Shown here piece after piece: positions 1 to 7,839 of a stretch of DNA of 9,179 nt (positions within the stretch are counted from its first letter, which is position 1; the number at the start of each line of letters is the position of its first letter). The stretch lies in assembly GCA_903925445.1 (NCBI GenBank), contig CAIYFE010000025.1, positions 1-9,179 of the forward strand, written 5' to 3'. Both the position numbers and the translations under genes were made by a program. The notes beneath the pieces are model-generated. The model saw nothing but the letters and a program-made list of their open reading frames with translations, did no database searches and was not told the DNA's origin. The DNA is from an uncultured Burkholderiales bacterium. GTDB lineage: Bacteria; Pseudomonadota; Gammaproteobacteria; Burkholderiales; Burkholderiaceae_C.

Positions 1-477
1 CCACTCATCAGTTTGTTGCGCCCTGTCTCGCCACTGGCTTGGTTGCCCATTGGTTTGTTGGTGTTTAAAGGCGCCAACCCTGCGGCCATTTGGACCATCT
101 TCATTTGCTCCATTTGGCCCATGGTCATCAACACGGCGGTGGGCGTGCAACGTGTACCGCAAGACTACATGAACGTGGCCCGTGTGCTCAACCTCTCTGA
201 GTGGAAGATCGTCACCAAGATTTTGTTCCCTGCGGTGCTGCCCTATATGTTGACGGGCGTGCGCTTGGCAGTGGGCACAGCGTGGTTGGTCATCGTCGCC
301 GCGGAGATGCTGACCGGTGGCGTGGGCATTGGCTTTTGGGTGTGGGATGAGTGGAACAACCTGAATGTGAAAAACATCATCATCGCCATCTTCGTGATTG
401 GCATCGTGGGCTTGGTGTTGGAGTACGCCCTCATCAAACTCGCCACCGCATTCACCTTTGAGGAGGTGCAGTCATGA
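1..477 (+). CDS. nrtB: Nitrate/nitrite-type ABC transporter permease, C-terminal part (5' end outside window)
   Basis: This is the inner-membrane permease of an NrtABCD/SsuBC/TauC-type importer, most likely for nitrate. The frame is open from base 1, so only the last 158 residues are present and the true start is to the left; the TTG at base 13 is internal. Visible are a hydrophobic segment (AAIWTIFICSIWPMVINTAV, about bases 85-144), then the cytoplasmic EAA-type coupling loop (about bases 166-250, NVARVLNLSEWKIV followed by FPAVLPYM) that docks on the ATPase. Two more hydrophobic stretches follow: LAVGTAWLVIVAAEML, and a last helix around IIIAIFVIGIVGLVLEYALI. The stop overlaps the start of the next gene (ATGA, 474-477), which encodes the matching ATPase. 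Substrate is inferred from the downstream nitrate and nitrite reductases and the NrtB-like sequence style; cyanate or a related anion cannot be excluded, because CynB belongs to the same family. Confidence 0.9.
   Translation, partial: PLISLLRPVSPLAWLPIGLLVFKGANPAAIWTIFICSIWPMVINTAVGVQRVPQDYMNVARVLNLSEWKIVTKILFPAVLPYMLTGVRLAVGTAWLVIVAAEMLTGGVGIGFWVWDEWNNLNVKNIIIAIFVIGIVGLVLEYALIKLATAFTFEEVQS
461..468 (+). promoter_or_regulatory. Very strong Shine-Dalgarno site for nrtD
   Basis: AGGAGGTG lies 5 bases before the ATG at 474 and inside the last codons of nrtB. It is an unusually complete match to the 16S rRNA 3' end. It fixes the nrtD start and, with the ATGA overlap, suggests coupled and efficient translation of the ATPase. 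Confidence 0.75.
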
Positions 478-1307
478 ACGCATCATTGACCAGCAAGTAT
501 TTGCAAATTCAGGGCGTGGCGCAAACCTTCAAAACAGCCAAGGGCGATTTCCCGGCCCTGCGCGACATCGAGCTGACCGTAGGCAAAGGTGATTTCGTCA
601 CTCTCATTGGACACTCGGGCTGCGGCAAGTCCACCTTGCTCAACCTCATTGCGGGCTTGACCATGCCCACAGAAGGCACCTTGATTTGCGCCAACCGCGA
701 AATCGCAGGCCCAGGCCCTGAGCGTGCCGTGGTGTTTCAAAACCACTCGTTACTGCCCTGGCTCACATGCTTTGAAAATGTTTACCTCGGCGTGGAGCGC
801 GTGTTCGGCCAAAGCGGCGTAGTGGACGGCAAACCCAAAGAAGACAAAGCCCAACTGACAGCACGCACACACGCCGCGCTGGAGATGGTGAGCCTCAGCC
901 ACGCAGCCTACAAACGCCCAGGCGAAATTTCGGGTGGTATGAAACAACGCGTGGGGATTGCACGCGCCTTGGCGATGGAGCCACAAGTGTTGTTGATGGA
1001 CGAACCCTTTGGTGCTTTGGATGCATTGACCCGCGCCAAACTGCAAGACGAGCTGTTAGCCATCGTTGCCAACACCCAAAGCACGGTGGTGATGGTGACA
1101 CACGATGTGGACGAAGCCGTGTTGCTGTCCGACAAGATTGTGATGATGACCAATGGCCCCGCCGCCACCATCGGCGAAGTGCTGCATGTGGACCTGCCTC
1201 GCCCCCGCTCACGCGTGACCCTGGCCGACGACCCTGCCTATTTGCAGTACCGCAAAGCCGTGATTGACTTTTTGTACACGCGTCAAGCGCACGTTGAGAA
1301 ACACTGA
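474..1307 (+). CDS. nrtD: Nitrate ABC transporter ATP-binding protein (NrtD-type)
   Basis: This cytoplasmic ATPase would power the importer whose permease is encoded just upstream. It has 277 residues, the size of a single nucleotide-binding domain, and lacks the extra solute-binding-like domain of NrtC. All ATPase motifs are intact: Walker A GHSGCGKST (residues 46-54), Q-loop VFQNHSLLPW (Q89), signature ISGGMKQR (152-159), Walker B with catalytic Glu LLMDEP (173-178), D-loop Asp183 and H-loop His210 in VTHD. The Q-loop sequence is typical of the NrtC/NrtD/SsuB/TauB group. A hydrophilic stretch of about 20 residues (roughly 109-128, QSGVVDGKPKED) sits between Q-loop and signature. The start ATG overlaps the nrtB stop and follows a near-perfect ribosome site. 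nirB begins 10 bases after the stop. Nitrate specificity is inferred from context; the ABC assignment itself is secure. Confidence 0.92.
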   Translation: MNASLTSKYLQIQGVAQTFKTAKGDFPALRDIELTVGKGDFVTLIGHSGCGKSTLLNLIAGLTMPTEGTLICANREIAGPGPERAVVFQNHSLLPWLTCFENVYLGVERVFGQSGVVDGKPKEDKAQLTARTHAALEMVSLSHAAYKRPGEISGGMKQRVGIARALAMEPQVLLMDEPFGALDALTRAKLQDELLAIVANTQSTVVMVTHDVDEAVLLSDKIVMMTNGPAATIGEVLHVDLPRPRSRVTLADDPAYLQYRKAVIDFLYTRQAHVEKH

Positions 1308-1310
1308 GGA
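1306..1310 (+). promoter_or_regulatory. Shine-Dalgarno site deciding the nirB start
   Basis: GAGGA, overlapping the nrtD stop, sits 7 bases before the ATG at 1318. The same frame is open upstream to a TTG at 1264, but that would lie inside nrtD and add 18 residues before the conserved N-terminal FAD-binding strand. The ATG at 1318 is therefore preferred. Confidence 0.7.
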
Positions 1311-1317
1311 ACCACCC

Positions 1318-3789
1318 ATGACGAACAAACTCAAACTCGTGATGGTGGGCAACGGCATGGCCGGTGTACGCACCTTGGAAGAGCTCATCAAGCTGACGCC
1401 AGACCTTTACGACATCACGGTCTTTGGCTCAGAGCCACACCCCAACTACAACCGCATTTTGTTGTCGCCGGTGTTAGCGGGTGAACAAACCTTGGATGAA
1501 ATCATCCTCAACCCACGCGACTGGTACAGCGACAACCACATCACGCTGCACACCAGCTGGACAGTGACCGAGGTAGACCGCGTCAAGCGCGTGGTGCATG
1601 CCACCAACGCTGCAGGCGAAGTTCAAAGCGCACCCTATGACCGCTTGATTTTGGCCACCGGCTCCAACCCCTTCATGTTGCCCGTGCCGGGCCGGGAGTT
1701 AGAGGGCGTGCTGGCCTACCGAGACATCGCCGACACACAGGCCATGATTGATGCGGCCACGAAATACAAACATGCGGTGGTGATTGGCGGCGGTTTGCTC
1801 GGCCTCGAAGCAGCCAACGGTTTGATGAAACGCGGCATGAGCGTAACCGTGGTGCACGTCGGTGAATGGCTGATGGAGCGTCAGCTCGACAAAGTGGCGG
1901 GGGGTTTGTTGCAACGCTCGCTCGAAGAGCGCGGCATGCAATTTCGCATGCAGGCACACACCCAAGAATTGCAAGCCGACAAAAACGGCCGTGTGGCATC
2001 GGTCTTGTTCAAAGACGGCTCGCATGTGCCCGCCGAGTTGGTGGTGATGGCCGTGGGCATTCGCCCCAACACAGCATTGGCCGAAAAAATGCACCTGCAT
2101 TGTGAGCGCGGCATTGTGGTCAGCGACACTCTGCAAACTGTGACCGACCCACGCATTTATGCCGTGGGCGAATGTGCGGCCCACCGTGGCATTGCCTACG
2201 GTTTGGTGGCGCCTTTGTTTGAGCAAGGCAAAGTGCTGGCCAACCATTTGGCCGAATTCGGCATTGGCCGCTACACCGGCTCGCTCACCTCGACCAAGCT
2301 CAAAGTCACTGGCATCGATTTATTCAGCGCGGGCGACTTCATGGGCAGTAACGATGGCAGCACCGAAGAGATTGTGCTGAGCGACCCGCACGAAGGCGTT
2401 TACAAAAAGCTCGTCATCCGCAACGACCAATTGGTGGGCGCGTGTTTGTATGGCGACACGGTGGACGGCAGCTGGTACTTCAAACTGCTGCGCGATGGCC
2501 GCAGCGTGGCCGACATCCGCGAGAAGCTGATGTTTGGCGAATCCAACATCGGCGACGTGGGCCATGAAGGCCACAGCAAAGCCGCCAACATGCCCGACGA
2601 TGCCGAGGTGTGCGGTTGCAACGGCGTGAAAAAAGGCGCGATCTGCAAAGCCATCAAAGACAAAGGTTTGTTCACCTTGGACGAAGTGCGCAAGCACACC
2701 AAAGCCAGCGCCTCGTGCGGCTCCTGCACGGGCTTGGTCGAACAAATATTGATGTTCACCGCTGGGGGTGACTACTCGGCCACGCCGAAGAAAAAAGCCA
2801 TCTGCGGCTGCACTGAGCACAGCCATCAAGAAGTGCGCGACGCGATTTCGCAGAACAAGCTGTTGACCAACGACGCGGTGTTTGAATTTTTGAATTGGAA
2901 AAAACCAAGCGCAGACACCAAAGCAACAGGCTGCGCCACGTGCCGCCCTGCCGTTAACTATTACCGCATGAGCAGCTGGCCCAAAGAGGCCTTGGACGAC
3001 CCGCAAAGCCGCCTCATCAACGAGCGCAGCCACGCCAACATCCAAAAAGATGGCACCTACAGCGTCATCCCACGCATGTGGGGTGGCGAGACCACCGCCG
3101 ACGAATTGCGCCGCATTGCAGACGTGGTGGACAAGTACAAGATCCCCACCGTCAAGGTCACGGGTGGTCAACGGATTGACTTGCTCGGTGTGAAGAAAGA
3201 GGACTTGGTCAATGTGTGGAAAGACATTGGCATGCCCAGCGGCCACGCCTATGCCAAAGCTTTGCGCACAGTCAAAACCTGCGTGGGCAGCGAGTGGTGC
3301 CGCATGGGCACGCAAGACAGCACGCAAATGGGCAAGGACTTAGAGAAAGCCATGTGGCGCATGTATGCCCCACACAAGGTGAAGTTCGCCGTGTCGGGCT
3401 GCCCGCGCAACTGCGCAGAAGCCGGCATCAAGGACGTGGGCATCATCGGCGTGGACAGCGGCTGGGAGATGTACATCGCCGGCAACGGCGGCATCAAAAC
3501 CGAAGTGGCTGAGTTCTTTGTGAAAGTTAAAACCTCCGAAGAAGTGATGGAGTACACCGGTGCCTTCATGCAGCTCTACCGCGAAGAAGGCTGGTACTTA
3601 GAGCGCACCGTGCACTACGTAAACCGCGTGGGCATGGACTACGTGAAGAAAAAAATCTTAGACGACGAAGCAGGCCGCAAAGCCTTGTGGGCACGCTTGC
3701 AATTCACGCTCGACGGCGAACCCGATCCATGGTTTGAGTTCGACAAAGCGCAAGTCGATACGCGCCAATTTGAAGCCATCACCGTTTAA
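1318..3789 (+). CDS. nirB: Assimilatory NADH-dependent nitrite reductase, large subunit
   Basis: NirB reduces nitrite to ammonium with six electrons from NAD(P)H in the cytoplasm. The protein has 823 residues, close to the roughly 850 of E. coli NirB, and its domains come in the expected order. An FAD/NAD(P)-binding disulfide-reductase-like half has GNGMAG (11-16) for FAD and GGGLLG (157-162) for the nicotinamide nucleotide. Two BFD-like [2Fe-2S] segments follow: C432/C434 with C467/C470 (CGCNGVKKG, CGSC), then C496/C498 with C539/C542 (CGCT, CATC). The C-terminal nitrite/sulfite reductase domains carry the siroheme-[4Fe-4S] ligands C655, C661, C695 and C699 (CVGSEWC, CPRNC). All expected cofactor ligands are present, so it should be active. 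It is followed after 11 bases by nirD; cobA, needed for its siroheme, lies further down the same operon. Confidence 0.97.
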   Translation: MTNKLKLVMVGNGMAGVRTLEELIKLTPDLYDITVFGSEPHPNYNRILLSPVLAGEQTLDEIILNPRDWYSDNHITLHTSWTVTEVDRVKRVVHATNAAGEVQSAPYDRLILATGSNPFMLPVPGRELEGVLAYRDIADTQAMIDAATKYKHAVVIGGGLLGLEAANGLMKRGMSVTVVHVGEWLMERQLDKVAGGLLQRSLEERGMQFRMQAHTQELQADKNGRVASVLFKDGSHVPAELVVMAVGIRPNTALAEKMHLHCERGIVVSDTLQTVTDPRIYAVGECAAHRGIAYGLVAPLFEQGKVLANHLAEFGIGRYTGSLTSTKLKVTGIDLFSAGDFMGSNDGSTEEIVLSDPHEGVYKKLVIRNDQLVGACLYGDTVDGSWYFKLLRDGRSVADIREKLMFGESNIGDVGHEGHSKAANMPDDAEVCGCNGVKKGAICKAIKDKGLFTLDEVRKHTKASASCGSCTGLVEQILMFTAGGDYSATPKKKAICGCTEHSHQEVRDAISQNKLLTNDAVFEFLNWKKPSADTKATGCATCRPAVNYYRMSSWPKEALDDPQSRLINERSHANIQKDGTYSVIPRMWGGETTADELRRIADVVDKYKIPTVKVTGGQRIDLLGVKKEDLVNVWKDIGMPSGHAYAKALRTVKTCVGSEWCRMGTQDSTQMGKDLEKAMWRMYAPHKVKFAVSGCPRNCAEAGIKDVGIIGVDSGWEMYIAGNGGIKTEVAEFFVKVKTSEEVMEYTGAFMQLYREEGWYLERTVHYVNRVGMDYVKKKILDDEAGRKALWARLQFTLDGEPDPWFEFDKAQVDTRQFEAITV

Positions 3790-3800
3790 GGACACACACC

Positions 3801-4157
3801 ATGACCGACTGGAAAGTCATTTGCAAAGTTGACGACATCCCCGTGTTGGGCGCACGCCGCGTTCAGCGGGCCAAGGGGGTTGAAGTGGCGGTGTTTCGCA
3901 ACGCCGAAGACAAAGTGTTTGCCCTGCTGGACCAGTGCCCGCACAAACGTGGCCCTTTGAGCCAAGGCTTGGTTTTTGGTGAAACCGTGGTGTGCCCGTT
4001 GCACAACTGGCACATTGGGTTAACAGACGGCTGCGCCAACGCGCCCGATGAAGGCTGCACCACCCGCTTTGCGGTGCGTGTGGAAAACGGAGATGTGGCC
4101 TTGGATCTGAACGAGCTCAACACGCTTGCCATCGACGACGCCACGGTAACGAACTGA
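3801..4157 (+). CDS. nirD: Nitrite reductase small subunit, Rieske-type
   Basis: NirD is the small partner of NirB in the cytoplasmic nitrite reductase. It has 118 residues, the normal length, and one Rieske-like domain. The sequence contains a full set of Rieske [2Fe-2S] ligands: C46-P-H48 (in CPHKRGPLSQG) and C65-P-L-H68 (in VCPLHNW). As I recall, the E. coli NirD fold lacks these cysteines, so this version probably binds a cluster and may take part in electron transfer rather than being only structural. The ATG is preceded by AAGGA (3788-3792), which overlaps the nirB stop at an 8-base spacing. The adjacent nirB makes the assignment firm. Confidence 0.93.
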   Translation: MTDWKVICKVDDIPVLGARRVQRAKGVEVAVFRNAEDKVFALLDQCPHKRGPLSQGLVFGETVVCPLHNWHIGLTDGCANAPDEGCTTRFAVRVENGDVALDLNELNTLAIDDATVTN

Positions 4158-4183
4158 AACACCCCAACCGCTCGAAAGCCGCC

Positions 4184-7024
4184 ATGAAAGAAACGCGTTC
4201 AACCTGCCCCTACTGCGGTGTGGGCTGCGGCGTCATCATCGAGTCGAACGTGGGCCACATCACCGGTGTGCGCGGCGACCCTGCGCACCCTGCCAACTTT
4301 GGACGCTTGTGCAGCAAGGGATCTTCATTACACCTGTCGGCCAGTCCCGTGATGGCAGCACAAACGCGTTTGCTGCAACCCATGCGCCGCTTGGTGCGCG
4401 GTAGCAGCTTGCAGCCTACACCTTGGGACAGCGCCATGCAGTTGGCCGGCCAAACACTGGGCAACATCGTGCGCACACACGGGGCCGATGCACTGGGCTT
4501 TTATGTGTCGGGTCAGTTGCTGACCGAAGACTATTACGTGTTCAACAAGCTGGCCAAAGGTTTGCTGGGCACCAACAACATCGACACCAACTCGCGCCTG
4601 TGCATGAGCAGCGCCGTGGCGGGCTACAAGCTCACCCTCGGCGCCGACGCCCCACCCGCTTGCTATGACGATGTGATGCACGCTGATTGCTTGTTCATCG
4701 CTGGCAGCAACGCAGCGTATGCGCACCCTGTTTTGTTCAGGCGCATCGAAGACGCACGCGCTAAGAACCCGAACCTCAAAATCATCGTGGCCGACCCGCG
4801 CCGCACCGACACCGCCAGCAGCGCCGATCTGCACTTGGCGTTGCAACCCGGCACTGATGTGACACTGTTTCACGGCATGTTGCAGGTGATGCTGGCTGAG
4901 GGCTGGGTCGACAAAACCTACATCGCCGCGCACACAGAGGGCTTTGAAGCGCTGCAAAGTTTGGTGGCCGACTACACACCTGCACGCGTGCACGAAGTGT
5001 GCGGCATCACACCCCAACAACTGTTGCAAGCCACACGCTGGTTTGCAGGCGTGCCCGAGCACAACAGCCATGGATTCAAGCCCAACCCCGCATGGCGCAC
5101 GCTCAGCTTGTATTGCCAAGGTTTGAACCAATCGAGCAGTGGCACCGCCAAAAACGCCTCGCTCATCAACCTGCATTTGGCAACGGCGCAAATTGGCAAA
5201 GCGGGTGCAGGCCCCTTCTCGCTGACGGGCCAACCCAACGCCATGGGGGGCCGCGAAGTGGGTGGCTTAGCCAACCTTATCAGCGCGCACCGCGACATGA
5301 GCAAGCCCGAACACCGCGCAGAAGTCGCAGCCCTGTGGGGCATTGACGATGTGCCATCCAAGCCCGGCAAGACCGCCGTAGAAATGTTTGAAGCTGCCGC
5401 CGATGGCGAAATAAAAGCGCTGTGGATTGCCTGCACCAACCCCGCGCAATCCATGCCCGACCAAGCCACGGTGCGCCGTGCTTTAGAACGCGCCGAGTTT
5501 GTGGTGGTGCAAGAAGCCTTCGCAACCGCAGAGACCTGCGACTTCGCCGACCTGCTGCTACCCGCCACCACCTGGGGCGAAAAAGAAGGCACGGTCACCA
5601 ACAGCGAACGCCGCATCACCCGCGTGCGTGCCGCTGTGCCAGCACCCGGACAAGCCAAACACGATTGGCAAATCGTGGTGGACTTGGCCACACGGTTGGC
5701 ACAAGAGCCAGGCGTGGCCCTAAACAAAGACGGCCTGCACATGGCCTACACCTCACCCGAAGAAATTTGGGTGGAGCACCGCGAATCCACCCGCGGTCGC
5801 GACCTTGACATCACCGGGCTGAGCTACGCGCATTTAGACCAAAGCCCTGAGCAATGGCCTATGCGCGAAGGTGCCACCCAAGGCCAAGCGCGTTTGTATG
5901 AAGACGGCCTATTCGCCACCGCCAATGGCCGTGCCAAATTTGCGGCCCTGCCCTATGTGCCAACCGCAGAAGTGCGTGAATCGCGCTTTCCGTTTTCGCT
6001 TAACACGGGCCGCTTGCGCGACCAGTGGCATGGCATGACCCGCACAGGCTTGGTCGGCAAACTGTTTGGCCACGTGCCCGAGCCAATGGTGCAACTGCAC
6101 CCAGACGACATGGCGCGGCTTGGCTTTGACGAGGGCACTTTGGTACACGTCACCAGCAAACGTGGCTCCATCGTATTGCCGGCCCAAGCCAGTGCCGACC
6201 TCGGTGCGAACCAAGCGTTCATTGCCATGCATTGGGGCGCAGCGTTTTTGAGTGGGCGTGACCACCAAAACAAACCACTCGCGGGGGTGAACGCCATCAC
6301 CACCTCAGCGTATTGCCCCACCTCGAAGCAGCCTGAGCTCAAGCATGCGGCTGTCAAAGTGCTCAAAGCCGAATTGCCTTGGACTTTGCTCGCAGTGGCA
6401 TGGCTGCCCGAGCACAAATCGCCAACCATTTTGCAAAATCTGCGTGCGCGCATGGTGCAGTTTGAATTCGCCAGCTGTGTGCCGTTCAGCGATACACCTA
6501 CTGAGGGCCCAGCACGTCAAGGTGTGTTGATTCGTGCGGCCTGCAGCGAAGCGCCTGACATGGCGCTGCTGCATGACATCGAACAACTCTTAGGGCTCAA
6601 CGGAACAGACAGCCTGCGCTACGTCGATGCCAAACGCCGCCAACTGCGAAGCATGCGTTTGCAACACAGCGAAGCCACCCAAGCCAAAGACACACAACTC
6701 AGTGCCTTTCTCATTGCGGGCGATACCTCAGCGGAAACCTGGCTCAAAGCCTTGCTGCAAACCCAAGCGTCCACCCAAGTCTACGGTCGCCGCTTATTGA
6801 TGACTGGCAGCAAACCACCGGTGGCCTTGGTCGATGCAGGCACCACCGTGTGCAGCTGTGTGGGGGTGAAAAATGTGGCCATTCACAACCACCTCAAGAT
6901 TTACAAAGGCGACAGCACTCAACGCTTGGCCTCCTTGCAAGGCACGCTCAAGTGCGGCACCCAATGCGGCTCGTGCGTCCCTGAGCTGCGCCGCATGATT
7001 CAACTCACCGAGAGCACGACATGA
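4184..7024 (+). CDS. nasA: Assimilatory nitrate reductase catalytic subunit with fused C-terminal [2Fe-2S] domain
   Basis: NasA is the molybdenum enzyme that reduces nitrate to nitrite for assimilation. The 946-residue protein opens with the [4Fe-4S] motif C8-x2-C11-x3-C15 and C43. The molybdopterin oxidoreductase core follows, with C140 in NSRLCMSSA as the likely Mo ligand. The dinucleotide-binding domain spans about 600-727 and starts near FPFSLNTGRLRDQWHGMTR. A segment at about 728-885 has no motif I can name. The C-terminus is a BFD-like domain with C890/C892 and C928/C931 (CSCVG, CGSC), as in Klebsiella NasA. There is no twin-arginine signal, consistent with a cytoplasmic enzyme that takes electrons from a ferredoxin/flavodoxin or a NasC-type reductase; none is encoded here. 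The ribosome site is weak (GAAAG at 4174-4178). The stop overlaps the cobA start. It is longer than the roughly 870 residues of Klebsiella NasA, mainly through the 728-885 segment. Confidence 0.95.
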   Translation: MKETRSTCPYCGVGCGVIIESNVGHITGVRGDPAHPANFGRLCSKGSSLHLSASPVMAAQTRLLQPMRRLVRGSSLQPTPWDSAMQLAGQTLGNIVRTHGADALGFYVSGQLLTEDYYVFNKLAKGLLGTNNIDTNSRLCMSSAVAGYKLTLGADAPPACYDDVMHADCLFIAGSNAAYAHPVLFRRIEDARAKNPNLKIIVADPRRTDTASSADLHLALQPGTDVTLFHGMLQVMLAEGWVDKTYIAAHTEGFEALQSLVADYTPARVHEVCGITPQQLLQATRWFAGVPEHNSHGFKPNPAWRTLSLYCQGLNQSSSGTAKNASLINLHLATAQIGKAGAGPFSLTGQPNAMGGREVGGLANLISAHRDMSKPEHRAEVAALWGIDDVPSKPGKTAVEMFEAAADGEIKALWIACTNPAQSMPDQATVRRALERAEFVVVQEAFATAETCDFADLLLPATTWGEKEGTVTNSERRITRVRAAVPAPGQAKHDWQIVVDLATRLAQEPGVALNKDGLHMAYTSPEEIWVEHRESTRGRDLDITGLSYAHLDQSPEQWPMREGATQGQARLYEDGLFATANGRAKFAALPYVPTAEVRESRFPFSLNTGRLRDQWHGMTRTGLVGKLFGHVPEPMVQLHPDDMARLGFDEGTLVHVTSKRGSIVLPAQASADLGANQAFIAMHWGAAFLSGRDHQNKPLAGVNAITTSAYCPTSKQPELKHAAVKVLKAELPWTLLAVAWLPEHKSPTILQNLRARMVQFEFASCVPFSDTPTEGPARQGVLIRAACSEAPDMALLHDIEQLLGLNGTDSLRYVDAKRRQLRSMRLQHSEATQAKDTQLSAFLIAGDTSAETWLKALLQTQASTQVYGRRLLMTGSKPPVALVDAGTTVCSCVGVKNVAIHNHLKIYKGDSTQRLASLQGTLKCGTQCGSCVPELRRMIQLTESTT

Positions 7025-7812
7025 AACAACAGCAGATACATCAGCAGCCTCGCGTCACCCTGGTGGGCGCAGGTCCAGGCGACCCTGAATTGCTCACCCT
7101 CAAAGCGGTCAAAGCCATTGCTGCCGCCACCGTGCTGCTGGTTGATGATTTGGTGAGTGACTCCATCGTGGCTTATGCCTCGCCCTCAACGCGCATCATC
7201 TATGTGGGCAAGCGGGGTGGATGCAAATCCACACCACAGACATTCATTGAAAAGCTCATGCTGCAAGAGGCTTTGGCTGGTGAAAACGTGGTGCGCCTCA
7301 AAGGCGGCGACCCCTTCATCTTTGGGCGTGGTGGTGAAGAGGTAGAACACCTGCAACAGCAAGGCGTAAGCGTCACCGTCATCAACGGCATTACAGCAGG
7401 CCTGGCTGGTGTCACCTCACTGGGTGTGCCATTGACGCACCGCGCCCATGCACATGGCGTGTTGTTCATCACGGGTCATGCCAAACAAGGTGCAACGGAT
7501 GCTGTGGACTGGGCGAAGTTGTCGCACACCGCCGCACAAGCCAAGCTCACCTTGGTGATTTACATGGGTATGAGTGGTGTCGCTGAGCTGCAAGTCTCTT
7601 TGCTACATGGGCTTAGCGCACACACGCCAGTGGCCGTGATTCAACACGTGAGCCTGCCAACACAACGCCATGTGGTGTGCACGCTCAACGAGCTGCACAA
7701 CACGGTGGTGCGCGACCAAATGGCCAGCCCTTCTGTCATCGTAGTGGGTGATGTGTTGCAAGGCTTGCTGCACCTCGAACAATCCAATCAGCGCTTCGTC
7801 GCTACGGCCTAA
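7021..7812 (+). CDS. cobA: Uroporphyrinogen-III C-methyltransferase (SUMT)
   Basis: The enzyme uses two S-adenosylmethionine molecules to methylate uroporphyrinogen III to precorrin-2, the branch point towards siroheme and cobalamin. The 263-residue protein is a stand-alone SUMT without the CysG dehydrogenase/ferrochelatase half. Family motifs are clear: GAGPGDPELLT (16-26), VRLKGGDPFIFGRGGEE (91-107), GITAG (123-127) and GVPLTHR (135-141). Its start overlaps the nasA stop (ATGA, 7021-7024), with GAGAG at 7010-7014 as a possible ribosome site. Placement beside nirBD and nasA indicates that it supplies siroheme to NirB. Precorrin-2 oxidation and iron insertion must be done by enzymes encoded elsewhere. 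A role in cobalamin synthesis is possible but not suggested by the neighbours. Confidence 0.95.
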   Translation: MKQQQIHQQPRVTLVGAGPGDPELLTLKAVKAIAAATVLLVDDLVSDSIVAYASPSTRIIYVGKRGGCKSTPQTFIEKLMLQEALAGENVVRLKGGDPFIFGRGGEEVEHLQQQGVSVTVINGITAGLAGVTSLGVPLTHRAHAHGVLFITGHAKQGATDAVDWAKLSHTAAQAKLTLVIYMGMSGVAELQVSLLHGLSAHTPVAVIQHVSLPTQRHVVCTLNELHNTVVRDQMASPSVIVVGDVLQGLLHLEQSNQRFVATA

Positions 7813-7829
7813 ATCTTTTAAACTAACTC

Positions 7830-7834
7830 AGGAG
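7830..7834 (+). promoter_or_regulatory. Shine-Dalgarno site for cynS
   Basis: AGGAG lies 5 bases before the ATG at 7840 in the 27-base cobA-cynS gap. The gap holds no recognisable promoter or terminator, so cynS is probably transcribed with the upstream genes but has its own good translation start. Confidence 0.65.
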
Positions 7835-7839
7835 CCATC

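Noticed and set aside
1264..1317. Extended nirB start at TTG 1264
   Set aside because: The extension lies inside nrtD and has no family counterpart. The ATG at 1318 has a good ribosome site and begins directly before the FAD-binding strand.
2320..3327. Long minus-strand open frame of 335 codons inside nirB
   Set aside because: It lies wholly opposite nirB, whose cofactor motifs are all intact. The translation is rich in Ala, Val and His, as expected from the reverse of a GC-rich gene, and has no recognisable domain.
4328..5233. Minus-strand open frame of 301 codons inside nasA
   Set aside because: It is antisense to the conserved molybdopterin core of NasA, has a low-complexity Ala/Gln/Val-rich product, and has no independent ribosome site or context.
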